A stretch of DNA of 64,000 nt from Actinokineospora diospyrosa. GTDB taxonomy: Bacteria; Actinomycetota; Actinomycetes; Mycobacteriales; Pseudonocardiaceae. Position numbers and translations under genes: made by a program. Each line of letters starts with the position of its first letter. Positions within the stretch are counted from its first letter, which is position 1. The stretch lies in NCBI RefSeq assembly GCF_024171925.1, contig NZ_JAMTCO010000018.1, positions 62,001-126,000 on the forward strand, in the 5' to 3' direction. Below are positions 23,141 through 31,851 of this stretch, in pieces. Under the pieces are notes generated by a model that did no database searches, was not told the DNA's origin, and was given only the letters and a program-made list of their open reading frames with translations.

Positions 23141-24279
23141 ACCCGTGCCACCACCAATGCCGTGTTCGCGCCGCCGAAGGCGGAGTTGAGGGTGAGCGCG
23201 TAGTCGACCTCGCGCTCCACCGGGCGGTCCAGGACCAGGTTCAGCCCGCACCGCTCGTCCGGGCCGACGTACCCGGCGTTGACCGGCAGCCGCCCGGTGC
23301 GCACCGCGTGCACCGTGACCGCCAGCTCCACCAGCCCACCGGCCTGCAACGTGTGGCCGTGCACCGACTTCGACGAGCTCACCGGGATCCGGGCCGCGTC
23401 CGCGCCGAGGGCCCGGTGCAGCGCGGCGGTCTCGGCGACGTCGCTCTGCGCGGTGCCGGTGCCGTGCGCGTTGATGTAGCCGATGTCGGCGGGCACGCGG
23501 CCCGCCTTGCGCAGCGCCGCGGTGACCGCCCTGGTCATGCCGCCGCCCTCGGGATCGGGCTGGGTGATGTGGAAGGCGTCGCCCGCCCGACCCCACCCGG
23601 CGATCCGCGCGAGCGGTGCCGCGCCGCGCCGCGCGGCCTCCTCAGCCGACTCCAGCACCACCGCGGCGATCCCGTCGCCGAGCAGCATGCCCTGCCTGCC
23701 CGCGCTGAACGGGCGCACGTGGCCGTCGGGCGCCAGCGAGCGGCCCGCGTCGAACAGGGCGAAGTTGTCCTGCTCCACCAGGTACCCGGCGGCGACCACG
23801 ACCCGGTGCGCGCGGCCGTGGGAGATCATCGCGGCCGCGTCGGCGACCGCGGTGCTGGCCGCCACGCAGGCGGTCATGTACGCCCGGGGTGCCGGACCGA
23901 GCCCGCTCCGGCGCGCGATCGAGGCGGCGATGGCGCCGGGGCCGGTGCGCTCGGACTCGGGCAGCCGCGCCACCGCCGGGTCGCCGTGCACGGCGACCAG
24001 CAGCGGGCTGACCGCGCGCTCGGCAGCGCCGAGACCGGCCTGCTCGCAGGCGGTGCCCACGATCGAGACCAGCTCGTCGGCCAGCACCGGGTCCCCGGGC
24101 AACTGCGCGGCGAGGTCGGTGCGGTAGCGGCCCGCGTCGAAGCGGGTCACCGGCGTGAACGCGGGCTCACCCGCCGCGGTGCGCGCCCCGAGCGCGGCCA
24201 GGTCCCACCCGGTGCCCGCGACCGCGGCCACCCCGGTGACGACCACGCCCGCCCCGCCGACCCCGCCCGCCTCAGCCAT
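23137..24279 (-). CDS. Beta-ketoacyl-ACP synthase (FabF-like), second copy
   Basis: 380 residues from the ATG 24277-24279, which lies inside the end of the ACP gene. Catalytic motifs: Cys in AYMTACVAASTAVADAAAMI, His in YINAHGTGTAQSDVA, His in SSSKSVHGHTLQAGGL, and the final NSAFGGANTALVV. It is a complete KS, distinct from the one at 19582 and with a shorter N-terminus. By location it is the elongating or priming condensing enzyme working on the two ACPs encoded just upstream. Confidence 0.88.
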   Translation of the reverse strand: MAEAGGVGGAGVVVTGVAAVAGTGWDLAALGARTAAGEPAFTPVTRFDAGRYRTDLAAQLPGDPVLADELVSIVGTACEQAGLGAAERAVSPLLVAVHGDPAVARLPESERTGPGAIAASIARRSGLGPAPRAYMTACVAASTAVADAAAMISHGRAHRVVVAAGYLVEQDNFALFDAGRSLAPDGHVRPFSAGRQGMLLGDGIAAVVLESAEEAARRGAAPLARIAGWGRAGDAFHITQPDPEGGGMTRAVTAALRKAGRVPADIGYINAHGTGTAQSDVAETAALHRALGADAARIPVSSSKSVHGHTLQAGGLVELAVTVHAVRTGRLPVNAGYVGPDERCGLNLVLDRPVEREVDYALTLNSAFGGANTALVVARV

Positions 24280-24520
24280 CGTGACGCCCACCCACCAGGT
24301 CGGCGAGCACCTCGGCGGCACCGGCCACGGTGTACATCCGCGACAGGTCGGCGTCGTCGAGGTCGAGCTCCACGCCGTAGCGCTGCTCGGCCTGGTGCAG
24401 CAGCCACGCCAGCTCGAGCGAGTCGAGGTCCTCGGTGTCGGCCTTGGACACCTGGGCGCGGTAGCCGGAGATCATCTCGACGACGTCCGCGCGGGTGGGC
24501 GCCGCGGTGGTCTCACTCAC
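24272..24520 (-). CDS. Acyl carrier protein (type II)
   Basis: 82 residues, acidic, with the phosphopantetheine Ser in DTEDLDSLELAWLLHQAEQR and a classic four-helix ACP length. It carries the intermediate for the adjacent KS, ligase and FabI enzymes. GTG 24518-24520 overlaps the stop of the other ACP gene by 8 bases; its own stop overlaps the KS start. Its helix II differs from the second ACP, so the two carriers may hold different substrates. Confidence 0.88.
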   Translation of the reverse strand: MSETTAAPTRADVVEMISGYRAQVSKADTEDLDSLELAWLLHQAEQRYGVELDLDDADLSRMYTVAGAAEVLADLVGGRHDG

Positions 24521-24791
24521 GAACGCTGCCCTCGGCGACCGGCTCCAGCCTGCCCGCGACGTCGGCGACGAACTCGTCGATGGTCATCAGCGAGACCTGC
24601 TCGATCTCGTCCTCGTCGATCTTGACGCCGAAGCGGTCCTCCAGCTGCACGGTCAGCTCGGCCATCGACAGCGACTCCAGGTCGAGACCGGCCGGGCCGA
24701 GCTGGGTGTCGCCAGCGACATCCGGCGTCGCGTACTGCAGACCGACCAGCGCGTCGATGACGAACGCGCGGACTTCTTCCTTGCTGCTCAT
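24513..24791 (-). CDS. Acyl carrier protein (type II), second
   Basis: 92 residues, acidic. The Ser site is in GLDLESLSMAELTVQLEDRF, followed by VKIDEDEIEQVSLMTIDEFV of helices III-IV. The N-terminal MSSKEEVRAFVIDALVGLQY is a typical carrier helix I. ATG 24789-24791 has an AGAGGAAAG ribosome site. It is the first gene of the KS/ACP block after the ligase and has a 100-base gap upstream. It may act as primer carrier and the other ACP as extender carrier. Confidence 0.88.
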   Translation of the reverse strand: MSSKEEVRAFVIDALVGLQYATPDVAGDTQLGPAGLDLESLSMAELTVQLEDRFGVKIDEDEIEQVSLMTIDEFVADVAGRLEPVAEGSVRE

Positions 24792-24891
24792 GGCTTTCCT
24801 CTCGTCGCGGAACTGGTGACCGGCCCGGGTGCGGGCGCGGTCGACCGTGCGCGGACCCGGGACGGGCCGCGCCTGGTGGGGACCGGTGTGG

Positions 24892-26313
24892 CTAGTTGTG
24901 GGTGTCGCGCGCGGCCGAGCGCAACGCGGCGCGGTCGCGCAGCAGCTTGCCGCTGGAGGTGCGCGGCAGGGCGGGGAGCACGTGCACCGCGCGCGGCCGC
25001 TTGTAGCCCGCCAGCCGCTCGCGCAGCCACGAGTCGATCTCGCCGGGACCGACCAGCGCGGACACCGACACGTACGCCTGGATGCCCTCGTCGTAGAGCA
25101 CGACGGCGGCGTCCACCCCGGGCGCCTCGGCCAGGGTCTGCTCGACCTCGGTGAGGTCGACCTTCAGCCCGCCGATGGACACCTGGGAGTCGAGCCTGCC
25201 CCGGATGGTGACCCGGCCGGTCGCCGGGTCGAGCTCGCCCGCGTCGCGGGTGCGCAGCCACCCGTCGGCCCAGCGGGACGGGTCGACGAGCCCGAGGTAG
25301 GGGGAACTCTCGCGGCCGAGCAGCACCTCGCCGCCCTCGACCCGCACGGCGATGCCGGGGGCCGGGGTGAGCGCGGGGCGGTGCTCGCCGTCGATGTCGG
25401 TGGCGATGACCCCCAGCTCGGTCATCCCGTACATGTTGCCCAGGGTGATGCCGTAGCCCTCGGTCAGCGCGCGCCACAGCTCGGCGCGCACCAGCTCGCC
25501 GCCGGTGATCATGCGGCGGAAGCCGGGCAGGTCCGGCGGTTCGGCGACCGCGGCGAGGACCTCCGCCTGCGACGGGACGCCGATCAGGGTGGTCGGCTCG
25601 TCGCCGCCCGCCAGCGCCTTGAGGATGCCGTCGACGGTTGCCCGCTGCGGCACGACCATCGGGACGCCCGCGTTGAGGCCGTGCAGCAGGCCGCCGACCA
25701 GGCCGAGGACGTGGACCATGGACGCGAGCACCACGGCGCGCTCACCGCGCTGCGGGATGCCCTCGATCCGGTTGTAGCGCTCGAGCTCGGAGATCACGTC
25801 GGCCGCGGTGCGACCGATGACCTTCGACGGGCCGGTGGACCCGGAGCTGAGCTGGATCAACGAGTGCGCGGTGCGCGCCTGCTCACCACCGGCCTGCGGC
25901 AGGTAGGCGGGCTCCACGTCGAACAGCGCGCGCAGCGCACCGGACACCGGTGCGCTCGGCTGCACGAGCAACTGCGGGCGCAACCGCGCGACCGCCTGGT
26001 CGACCTCGTGCTGGGTGAGCCGGTAGTCCAAAAGGGACACTTGGCCGCCCAACCGCCAGGCGGCCAGCAGCACCGAGACGAAGCCGAGCGAGGGTGGCAG
26101 TCGCAACGAGACACTCCCACCGGGAGCCAGTCCGGCGGCGACCAACTCGCGTTCGCGCCGCTCGACCAGCGCGCGCAGCGACCGGCGGTCCACCGGGGCG
26201 CCGAACCACAGCGCCAGCTCGCCATCGGCCCCGGCGAGCAGCAGCTCGTCCACCCACTCCCCGCCAGCGGGTGCCTCGGTCACGACCGAGGATAAGTGGG
26301 TCTCGCCCGGCAT
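24892..26313 (-). CDS. Adenylate-forming ligase (acyl/amino acid activating)
   Basis: 473 residues, ANL type with a compact N-terminal domain. Motifs: LIQLSSGSTGPSKVIG (A3), NMYGMTELGVIATDID (A5), WLRTRDAGELDPATGRVTIR then GRLDSQVSIGGLKVDLTEVE (A7-A8, canonical) and LPALPRTSSGKLLRDR (A10, catalytic Lys). With the other ligase it gives the cluster two activating enzymes, one standard and one odd. Substrate candidates are hydroxyphenylglycine, a fatty acid or a benzoate; the sequence does not decide. ATG at 26311-26313 follows GGGGGGAAACAC. It is the first gene of the large leftward operon. Confidence 0.87.
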   Translation of the reverse strand: MPGETHLSSVVTEAPAGGEWVDELLLAGADGELALWFGAPVDRRSLRALVERRERELVAAGLAPGGSVSLRLPPSLGFVSVLLAAWRLGGQVSLLDYRLTQHEVDQAVARLRPQLLVQPSAPVSGALRALFDVEPAYLPQAGGEQARTAHSLIQLSSGSTGPSKVIGRTAADVISELERYNRIEGIPQRGERAVVLASMVHVLGLVGGLLHGLNAGVPMVVPQRATVDGILKALAGGDEPTTLIGVPSQAEVLAAVAEPPDLPGFRRMITGGELVRAELWRALTEGYGITLGNMYGMTELGVIATDIDGEHRPALTPAPGIAVRVEGGEVLLGRESSPYLGLVDPSRWADGWLRTRDAGELDPATGRVTIRGRLDSQVSIGGLKVDLTEVEQTLAEAPGVDAAVVLYDEGIQAYVSVSALVGPGEIDSWLRERLAGYKRPRAVHVLPALPRTSSGKLLRDRAALRSAARDTHN

Positions 26314-26749
26314 GTGTTTCCCCCCTAATAGGAGTCGATACCCGTAAATCGGATTGAGGATCCCTTATGGGACGGTTCAGCGCATATCGTCTACGGACGA
26401 ACACAGTGCGACTGGCGACTAACACCGACGAGCACGGTCCACGACTACAACAGTCCACCCTGGGCGGTGAAACCGTCGGCGCCCGCGCGGCAGCGCCCCC
26501 GGCAACTCACCCTCACAACCACGTTACTGCGCGCAATCCCGGTCCCGCAAGCGATTCGCGCAACTGGTTTTCGTCGGCACGATCACACCGCAAGACAATG
26601 ATCGAATGAACAGCGAGAAAATAAGTGAACGCGCAACGATTGCCTACAGGAGTCGGGTACCGACTAGTAGATACATCGGACGATGGGAACACCAGAAAAC
26701 CCAATCGTGTGGTATCCGTCAATTCAGGACAGTACGACCGCGACAGCTG
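26314..26749. promoter_or_regulatory. Intergenic region upstream of the ligase/ACP/KS operon
   Basis: No credible gene. The tract 26570-26720 is clearly richer in A+T than its surroundings, as expected for a promoter region. It precedes the long leftward operon (26313 to 11206 with short gaps). I see no convincing -10/-35 pair and no copy of the CCGnnCGnnCGnnCG site found in front of the oxidase and P450 genes; a partly similar TCGTCTACGGACGAAC occurs near 26390. Confidence 0.45.
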
Positions 26750-27844
26750 CTAACGGACGAGTTCGGCGTCGACATCGGACAGTCGCGGCGCGCCCGCGAG
26801 GACCATCGCCTCTTCCAACTCCTCGCGAAGTGTCGACAGCACAGCGGTTACGCCACCAGCACCAGCGACGGCCAACCCGTGCAGCACCGGCCTGCCGAGC
26901 AGCACGGCGGCCGCGCCGAGCGCGAGCGCCTTGAGCACGTCGGTGCCCCGGCGGACACCGCCGTCGACGAGCACCGGCACCCGACCCGCGACCACCTCGA
27001 CCACCTCGCCGAGCGCGTCAATAGCCGGGATGGCCGAATCGAGTTGGCGTCCGCCGTGGTTGGACACCACGATCCCGTCGACACCGTGCTCGACGGCGAG
27101 CCGGGCGTCCGCGGCGGTGAGAATTCCCTTGAGCAGCAGCGGCAAAGGCGTCAGCGCGCGCAGCCAGGCCAGATCGGCGAAGGTGATCGCGGCGTCGAAT
27201 TGCTCGCGGGAATGACTCTGGATCGACGAACCGGATTCCCCCGTTCGCGCCATCACGGCCATGGCCGCCGGATCGATGTTGGCGGCGGTGACATCGGCCG
27301 GGAGGGCGAACCCGGAACGCAGGTCGCGCAGCCGCTTGGCCACCCGCGGCGCGTCGACGGTCAGCACGAGCGCGCGCACACCCGCGGCCTCGGCGCGGCG
27401 GACCAGGTCGGCGAGCGCGTCGCGCCTGCGCAACCAGTACAGCTGCAGCCACAGCGGCGCGGTGGTGGCGGCGGCGATGTCGGCCAGCGTGCGGCTGGCG
27501 AACATGCTCACCACGAACGGCAGACCGCACTCGCCCGCGGCGCGCGCGGTCGCCACCTCGCCATCGGGGTGCACGAGGCGGTGGTAGGCCATCGGGGCGA
27601 TGGCGAGGGGGGCGCGCAGCGGATCACCGAGCAGCGTCGTGCCCAGGTCCGGTTTCGTCACGTCGACGAGCACCCTCGGCCGCAGCACGCGGCGGTCGAA
27701 GGCGGCCCGGTTCGCCGCGACGGTGAGCTCAGCGCCGCTGCCGCCCTGCAGGAAACCCCAGGTCGGCCCCGGTAATCGGGCCTGCGCGGCCCGTTGCCAG
27801 TCCTCGAGGCACAGCAAGTCACCCATCCCCTGACTCTCCGCCAC
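26750..27844 (-). CDS. hmo: 4-Hydroxymandelate oxidase
   Basis: 364 residues, FMN-dependent alpha-hydroxy acid oxidase. LAIAPMAYHRLVHPDGEVAT opens the FMN barrel, LWLQLYWLRRRDALADLV holds the Gln-Tyr pair, LLLKGILTAADARLAVEHGV the Lys, GIVVSNHGGRQLDSAIPAID the catalytic His and Arg, and VPVLVDGGVRRGTDVLKALA the phosphate loop. It oxidises 4-hydroxymandelate to 4-hydroxybenzoylformate, the substrate of HpgT. With HmaS and HpgT it completes the hydroxyphenylglycine route. Two starts are possible: GTG 27844 (GGGGGA upstream) and ATG 27826 (CAGGGG upstream). It sits alone upstream of the large operon. Confidence 0.88.
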   Translation of the reverse strand: MAESQGMGDLLCLEDWQRAAQARLPGPTWGFLQGGSGAELTVAANRAAFDRRVLRPRVLVDVTKPDLGTTLLGDPLRAPLAIAPMAYHRLVHPDGEVATARAAGECGLPFVVSMFASRTLADIAAATTAPLWLQLYWLRRRDALADLVRRAEAAGVRALVLTVDAPRVAKRLRDLRSGFALPADVTAANIDPAAMAVMARTGESGSSIQSHSREQFDAAITFADLAWLRALTPLPLLLKGILTAADARLAVEHGVDGIVVSNHGGRQLDSAIPAIDALGEVVEVVAGRVPVLVDGGVRRGTDVLKALALGAAAVLLGRPVLHGLAVAGAGGVTAVLSTLREELEEAMVLAGAPRLSDVDAELVR

Positions 27845-27938
27845 GAAAGTCCCCCAACCACAGCGCCCGGTGGTCGATGCCCTCCGGTCGGGACCCTGCC
27901 CCGCCGGTCGACCTCGGGCGTCAGTGTACCCAACAAGG

Positions 27939-27954
27939 CCGATCGTTCGTACGT
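27939..27954. promoter_or_regulatory. Operator-like site upstream of hmo
   Basis: CCGATCGTTCGTACGT, a CCGnnCGnnCGnnCG pattern of evenly spaced CG steps with near two-fold symmetry, 95 bases ahead of the hmo GTG. A close match (CCGATCGGTCGTGCGG) lies between the P450 and tetR genes. TetR-type repressors bind such symmetrical sites. The match is by eye and the role is inferred. Confidence 0.5.
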
Positions 27955-28024
27955 TTTTCTCCCCAGACAGCGGTTTAGCGACGCTCTCCCACGGTGACCT
28001 GGGTTACCGCACGGGTGCGGAGAG

Positions 28025-29530
28025 TCACAGGTTCGGCCAGTTGAGCGCCACCGCCCGCTCGGCGAGCATCAGCACGGGCAGCGTTGTGGTCGACCTCGGG
28101 CTGACCGGGATCGCCGACGCGTCGATGACCAGCAGGTCCTCGACCGCGGTCACCCGGCAGGTCTCGTCGAGCACCGCGTCGACATCACCCGTCCGGCCCA
28201 TCCGGCAGGTGCCGACCGGGTGGTTGTAGGTGCCGACGGTCGCGTGCACGGCGTCGACCAGGTCCGCGTCGGCCACCGCCGCCCCCGGCAACCGCTCGCC
28301 GACCAGCAGACTCGCCAGCGGGGACTGCTCGGCGAGCTTGCGGATCACCCGCAGGCCCTCGGCGACGCGGGCGGCGTCGCGCGGGTCGCGGTAGATGCCG
28401 GTGTCGACCACGGGCAGGTCCGCGGCCGCCCGCGAGCGCAGGCGGACCGAGCCGACCGAGTGCGGGGCGACCAGGGCTGAGGTCATCAGCAGGTCGAACC
28501 CGGTGGGGTGGCCCTGCGGGGCGCGGGTGGGCATGGTCGCCATGGCGTGGATGTGGATGTCCACGTCCGGCTCGTCGCGGCTGGTCTTGACCGACAGCAT
28601 CGTGCGCAGCGGGGCGGGGCGGCGCGCGGCGGTCTCCTCGGCGGTGGCGAAGACGGCCGGGGTGGACGGGTGCTCCAGCAGGTTCGAGCCGACCCCGGGC
28701 ACGTCGGCCACCAGGTCGACGCCGACCTCGCGCAGGTGCTCGGCCGGGCCGACACCGGAGCGCAGCAGGATCGCCGGGCTGCCGTAGGCACCCGCGCTGA
28801 GCACGACCTGCTCGGCGGCCAGTTCCTCACCGGAGGCCAGCCGCACGCCGACCGCGCGGCCGTCGCGGATCAGCACGGTGTCGACGTCGGCGCCGGAGCG
28901 GATGGTGAGGTTGGGGCGCTCCTGGGCCTCGGCCAGGTAGACCAGCGCCGAGTTGTAGCGCCTGCCGCCGACCTGGTTGAGCGGGGTGAGCCCGGCGCCG
29001 AGGGAGTCGGCGGCGTTGTGGTCGTCGACGAGGGCGAAGCCCGCCTTCTCGCAGGCGGTGAGGAAGCGCTCCTGGGAGTCGGTCAGCTCCTCGCGGGGGT
29101 AGCGGCGGACGGGGGTGCGCCCGGGCGGGGTGCGCGGCTCGGTGTCGTGGTCGATCTCCAGGGCCTGGTAGACCGGCAGGACCTCGTCCCAGGCCCAGCG
29201 CGGCAGGCCCAGCGCCGCCCAGGCCCGGTGGTCGGTGGGCCTGCTGCGCAGCGCGACGCAGTAGTTGACCGCCGTGGAACCGCCGACGACCTTGCCGCGC
29301 GGGATGGGGAAGGTGTGACCGCCGTGGGTCAGCGGGGCGCTGGCGAAGCCCCAGTCGTGGCTGCGCGGGAACCCGAGCCCGTCGAGCAGGTCGGCTGGCC
29401 AGCTCGACTCGGTGTCGTAGTGCGGGCCCGCCTCCAGCAGCAGGACCGAGCGGGTCGGGTCCTGCGACAGCCTGCTTGCCACGACGCAGCCCGCTGCGCC
29501 CGCGCCGACGACGATCACATCGTGTGTCAT
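28025..29530 (-). CDS. GMC-family FAD-dependent oxidoreductase (choline dehydrogenase-like)
   Basis: 501 residues. The N-terminal FAD site is MTHDVIVVGAGAAGCVVASR, then PHYDTESSWPADLL and PRGKVVGGSTAVNYCVALRS; the C-terminal signature is HATVGTYNHPVGTCRMG and VIDASAIPVSPRSTTTLPVL. The catalytic His pair lies in NHPVGT and the SPRSTTTLP end. It oxidises an alcohol of unknown identity. It is downstream of the P450 gene by 34 bases, so the pair forms a bicistron likely controlled by the TetR protein upstream. ATG 29528-29530. Confidence 0.9.
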   Translation of the reverse strand: MTHDVIVVGAGAAGCVVASRLSQDPTRSVLLLEAGPHYDTESSWPADLLDGLGFPRSHDWGFASAPLTHGGHTFPIPRGKVVGGSTAVNYCVALRSRPTDHRAWAALGLPRWAWDEVLPVYQALEIDHDTEPRTPPGRTPVRRYPREELTDSQERFLTACEKAGFALVDDHNAADSLGAGLTPLNQVGGRRYNSALVYLAEAQERPNLTIRSGADVDTVLIRDGRAVGVRLASGEELAAEQVVLSAGAYGSPAILLRSGVGPAEHLREVGVDLVADVPGVGSNLLEHPSTPAVFATAEETAARRPAPLRTMLSVKTSRDEPDVDIHIHAMATMPTRAPQGHPTGFDLLMTSALVAPHSVGSVRLRSRAAADLPVVDTGIYRDPRDAARVAEGLRVIRKLAEQSPLASLLVGERLPGAAVADADLVDAVHATVGTYNHPVGTCRMGRTGDVDAVLDETCRVTAVEDLLVIDASAIPVSPRSTTTLPVLMLAERAVALNWPNL

Positions 29531-29564
29531 GAACCCGCTTCTTCGTGTGGTGGTGGTCGGCCGG

Positions 29565-30845
29565 TCAGCCGACCAGGACCGGCAATCTGCTCAGCCCGCG
29601 GATGAGCGTGTTGGACTGCCACACCAGCTGCTCCGGGTCCACGGCCAGGCGCAGCTTGGGGTAGCGGGTCAGCAGCCGCTCGAAGGCCACCCTGCCCTCG
29701 ATGCGGGCCAGCGGCGCGCCGACGCAGTAGTGCACGCCGTGGCCGAAGGTCATGTGCCCGCCCATCGGCCGGGTGATGTCCATCGTCGCCGCGTGCGGGA
29801 AGAACTCGTCGTCGCGGTTGGCCGAGGTGAGGATGGTGGCCACGAACGAGCCTGCCGGGATGGTGACCCCGCCGATCTCCACGTCCTCGATCGAGTACCG
29901 CATCATCGAGGTGTTGGCCGGGCCGTCGTAGCGCAGGAACTCCTCGACCGCGTTGGGCAGCAGCGACAGGTCGCCGCGCAGCAGGTCCAGCTGCTCGGGG
30001 TGGGTGAGCAGCGCCAGGGTGCCGTTGCCGATCAGGTGGACCACGGTCTCGTGCCCGGCGAACAGGGTGAGGAAGGCCATCGAGACGACCTCGATCGCGG
30101 TCAGCTCCTGGCCCTCGTCGCGGGCGGTGATCAGCGCGGTGAGCAGGTCGTCGGCCGGGTGCCGCTGCTTGTGGTCGATCAGCTCGAGCAGGAACCCCGC
30201 CATCGCCGCCGCCGACGACTTGGCCTCGTCCGAGCGGTTGTCCGAGGTGAGCGCGACCGGGGCGGAGTCGGTGCCGATGGCCAGCGCCCAGCGGTGGAAG
30301 TCGGCGCGGTCGGCGGCGGGCACGCCGAACAGGTCGCAGATGACGGTGAGCGGCAGCGGGCTGCCGAACTGCCCGATCAGGTCGATCTCGCCCGCCGGGT
30401 CGAAGGCGTCGAGCAGCTCGTCGACCAGGGTCAGCACGGTGGGCTTGAGGCCCTCCATGCGGCGCGGGGTGAGCGCCTTGGCCATGAACCGGCGCAGCCG
30501 GGTGTGGTCCGGCGGGTCGACGTTGAGCATGTGCCTGCCGAACTGCGAACCGTAGTCCTCTTGCGTCGCGCGGACGTCGGAGCCGGTCTCCACCAGCTTG
30601 CGGCCGTGCACCAGGTCGCTGGAGAAGCGGCGGTCGGTCATCACCGCGCGGGTGTCGGAGTGCTTGGTGACCATCCAGACCTTGAGGCCGTTGGGCATCA
30701 GCACCTCGCGCACCGGTGACTCCGCGCGCAGGCGGTCGTACACGGCGTGCGGGTCCTGCATGTCCGAGGCGCGGAAGACGAGGACGTCCTCCTCCTCGGC
30801 AGGGCGCTCGGATAAGGACTTGCTGGCGGTTCGGTCTCCAGACAC
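29565..30845 (-). CDS. Cytochrome P450 monooxygenase
   Basis: 426 residues. MAFLTLFAGHETVVHLIGNG is the I-helix (AGHET), AVEEFLRYDG the ExxR, and MTFGHGVHYCVGAPLARIEG the heme-binding Cys loop. It is a soluble bacterial P450 needing separate redox partners; no ferredoxin gene is seen in the window. It hydroxylates or couples a pathway intermediate. GTG 30843-30845 follows GAGGAGC, which is why the longer upstream reading was discarded. It forms a two-gene unit with the GMC oxidoreductase. Confidence 0.92.
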   Translation of the reverse strand: MSGDRTASKSLSERPAEEEDVLVFRASDMQDPHAVYDRLRAESPVREVLMPNGLKVWMVTKHSDTRAVMTDRRFSSDLVHGRKLVETGSDVRATQEDYGSQFGRHMLNVDPPDHTRLRRFMAKALTPRRMEGLKPTVLTLVDELLDAFDPAGEIDLIGQFGSPLPLTVICDLFGVPAADRADFHRWALAIGTDSAPVALTSDNRSDEAKSSAAAMAGFLLELIDHKQRHPADDLLTALITARDEGQELTAIEVVSMAFLTLFAGHETVVHLIGNGTLALLTHPEQLDLLRGDLSLLPNAVEEFLRYDGPANTSMMRYSIEDVEIGGVTIPAGSFVATILTSANRDDEFFPHAATMDITRPMGGHMTFGHGVHYCVGAPLARIEGRVAFERLLTRYPKLRLAVDPEQLVWQSNTLIRGLSRLPVLVG

Positions 30846-30924
30846 GACGCTCCTCAGGTACCGGTTCGGCTCGCTGTCCCCCGTCACAGCCCGGCGGCCG
30901 GACGGGCCGAGCCTAACACAGAGT

Positions 30925-30940
30925 CCGATCGGTCGTGCGG
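30925..30940. promoter_or_regulatory. Operator-like palindrome between the P450 and tetR genes
   Basis: CCGATCGGTCGTGCGG: CG dinucleotides recur every 4 bases and the CCG/CGG ends are symmetric. It lies about 80 bases ahead of the P450 start and 270 ahead of the divergent tetR start. The related site ahead of hmo (27939) suggests one repressor for both promoters. Confidence 0.55.
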
Positions 30941-31206
30941 TTATTTTCGGTACGCCGTACCGGCTGGTAGTGGCCCGAGGTGCCGCCGATCGCTCCCGTT
31001 CGGACACACTTCGGCGGCGGACAACCGGAAACTGCGCGCTACCATGGCGGAAACGCGCGGTGGCAGGAGTAAGATCGTCTGACACCGCGCAACTCCCAGC
31101 AGGCCCAACGGCTTCCCGCCAGCAGCGCGGCACCGGCGGTGCCCACCAGGCACCGCTCGCCGCCCGAGATGTCCTTGCCCGTGACAGCTTCCTTGAGAGT
31201 GCACCG

Positions 31207-31851
31207 ATGACCCAGGCTCGAGTGGACGGTCGTGTCCAGCGGGGCAACCACACCCGCGGGCTCATCGTGGCGCGCGCGGTCGAGATCGCCTCCATCGAGG
31301 GGCTCACCAGCCTGTCGCTCGGCAGGCTCGCGAGCGACCTCGAGATCAGCAAGAGCGGCGTGTTCGGCCTGTTCGGCTCCAAGGAGGAGCTGCAGCTGGC
31401 CACCATCGACGCGGCGCTGCGGATCTACGTCGACACCGTGGTCGCCCCGGTGCTCGAGCAGCCAGCGGGCATCGACAAGGTGTGGCGGCTGTGCCTGAGC
31501 TGGCAGGACTACTCCCGCGGCCGGGTGTTCCCCGGCGGCTGCTTCTTCTTCGCCGTCTCCGCGGAGTTCGACGCCCAGCCCGGCCGGGTGCGCGACACGC
31601 TCGCGGCGCTGTCGGCCAAGTGGTCCGCGCTCATCGCGCGCACCCTCGACGACGCGCGCGCGGCGGGCGAGCTGACCGGCGAGGTCGACAGCGACCAGCT
31701 GGCCTTCGAGCTGATCGCGTTCATGGAGACGGCCAACGCCAACTCGGTGCTCAACGACGACTTCGCCGTCTACGACCGCTCCCGCGCGGCGATCCTGCGG
31801 CTGCTGCGCGGCGTCGCGGCCGACCCGGCACTACTGCCGTCGGCCGGGTAG
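31207..31851 (+). CDS. TetR-family regulator (AcrR-like), probable cluster regulator
   Basis: 214 residues. HTH: SLSLGRLASDLEISKSGVFG then LFGSKEELQLATIDAALR, the TetR helix pattern with the recognition helix SKSGVFGLF. The C-terminal part (GRVFPGGCFFFAVSAEFDAQ, ALSAKWSALIARTLDDARAA) matches the TetR_C_33-like ligand domain. The gene is divergent from the P450-GMC pair and is therefore the most likely local regulator. ATG 31207 has no strong ribosome site. The ligand and whether it acts as repressor are inferred. Confidence 0.85.
   Translation: MTQARVDGRVQRGNHTRGLIVARAVEIASIEGLTSLSLGRLASDLEISKSGVFGLFGSKEELQLATIDAALRIYVDTVVAPVLEQPAGIDKVWRLCLSWQDYSRGRVFPGGCFFFAVSAEFDAQPGRVRDTLAALSAKWSALIARTLDDARAAGELTGEVDSDQLAFELIAFMETANANSVLNDDFAVYDRSRAAILRLLRGVAADPALLPSAG

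Noticed and set aside
21003-23189. Rightward open frame of 728 codons
   Set aside because: Antisense to ligase and KS-like genes; composition is that of antisense GC-rich DNA and there is no domain.
19582-24791. Aryl polyene, ladderane or cinnamoyl-lipid type II PKS
   Set aside because: Those need KR and DH genes, which are absent here; only the KS/ACP and PF13723-like parts are similar.
26606-27775. Rightward frame starting in the cluster promoter and running antisense through hmo
   Set aside because: No domain, and hmo has all catalytic residues on the other strand.
30846-31406. N-terminal extension of the P450 gene into the tetR promoter
   Set aside because: The GTG at 30845 has GAGGAGC ahead of it and starts the family; the extension has no P450 features and overlaps the operator.
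11206-31851. Glycopeptide or nocardicin cluster
   Set aside because: No NRPS, Oxy cross-linking set, halogenase or glycosyltransferase; only the Hpg supply genes are shared.
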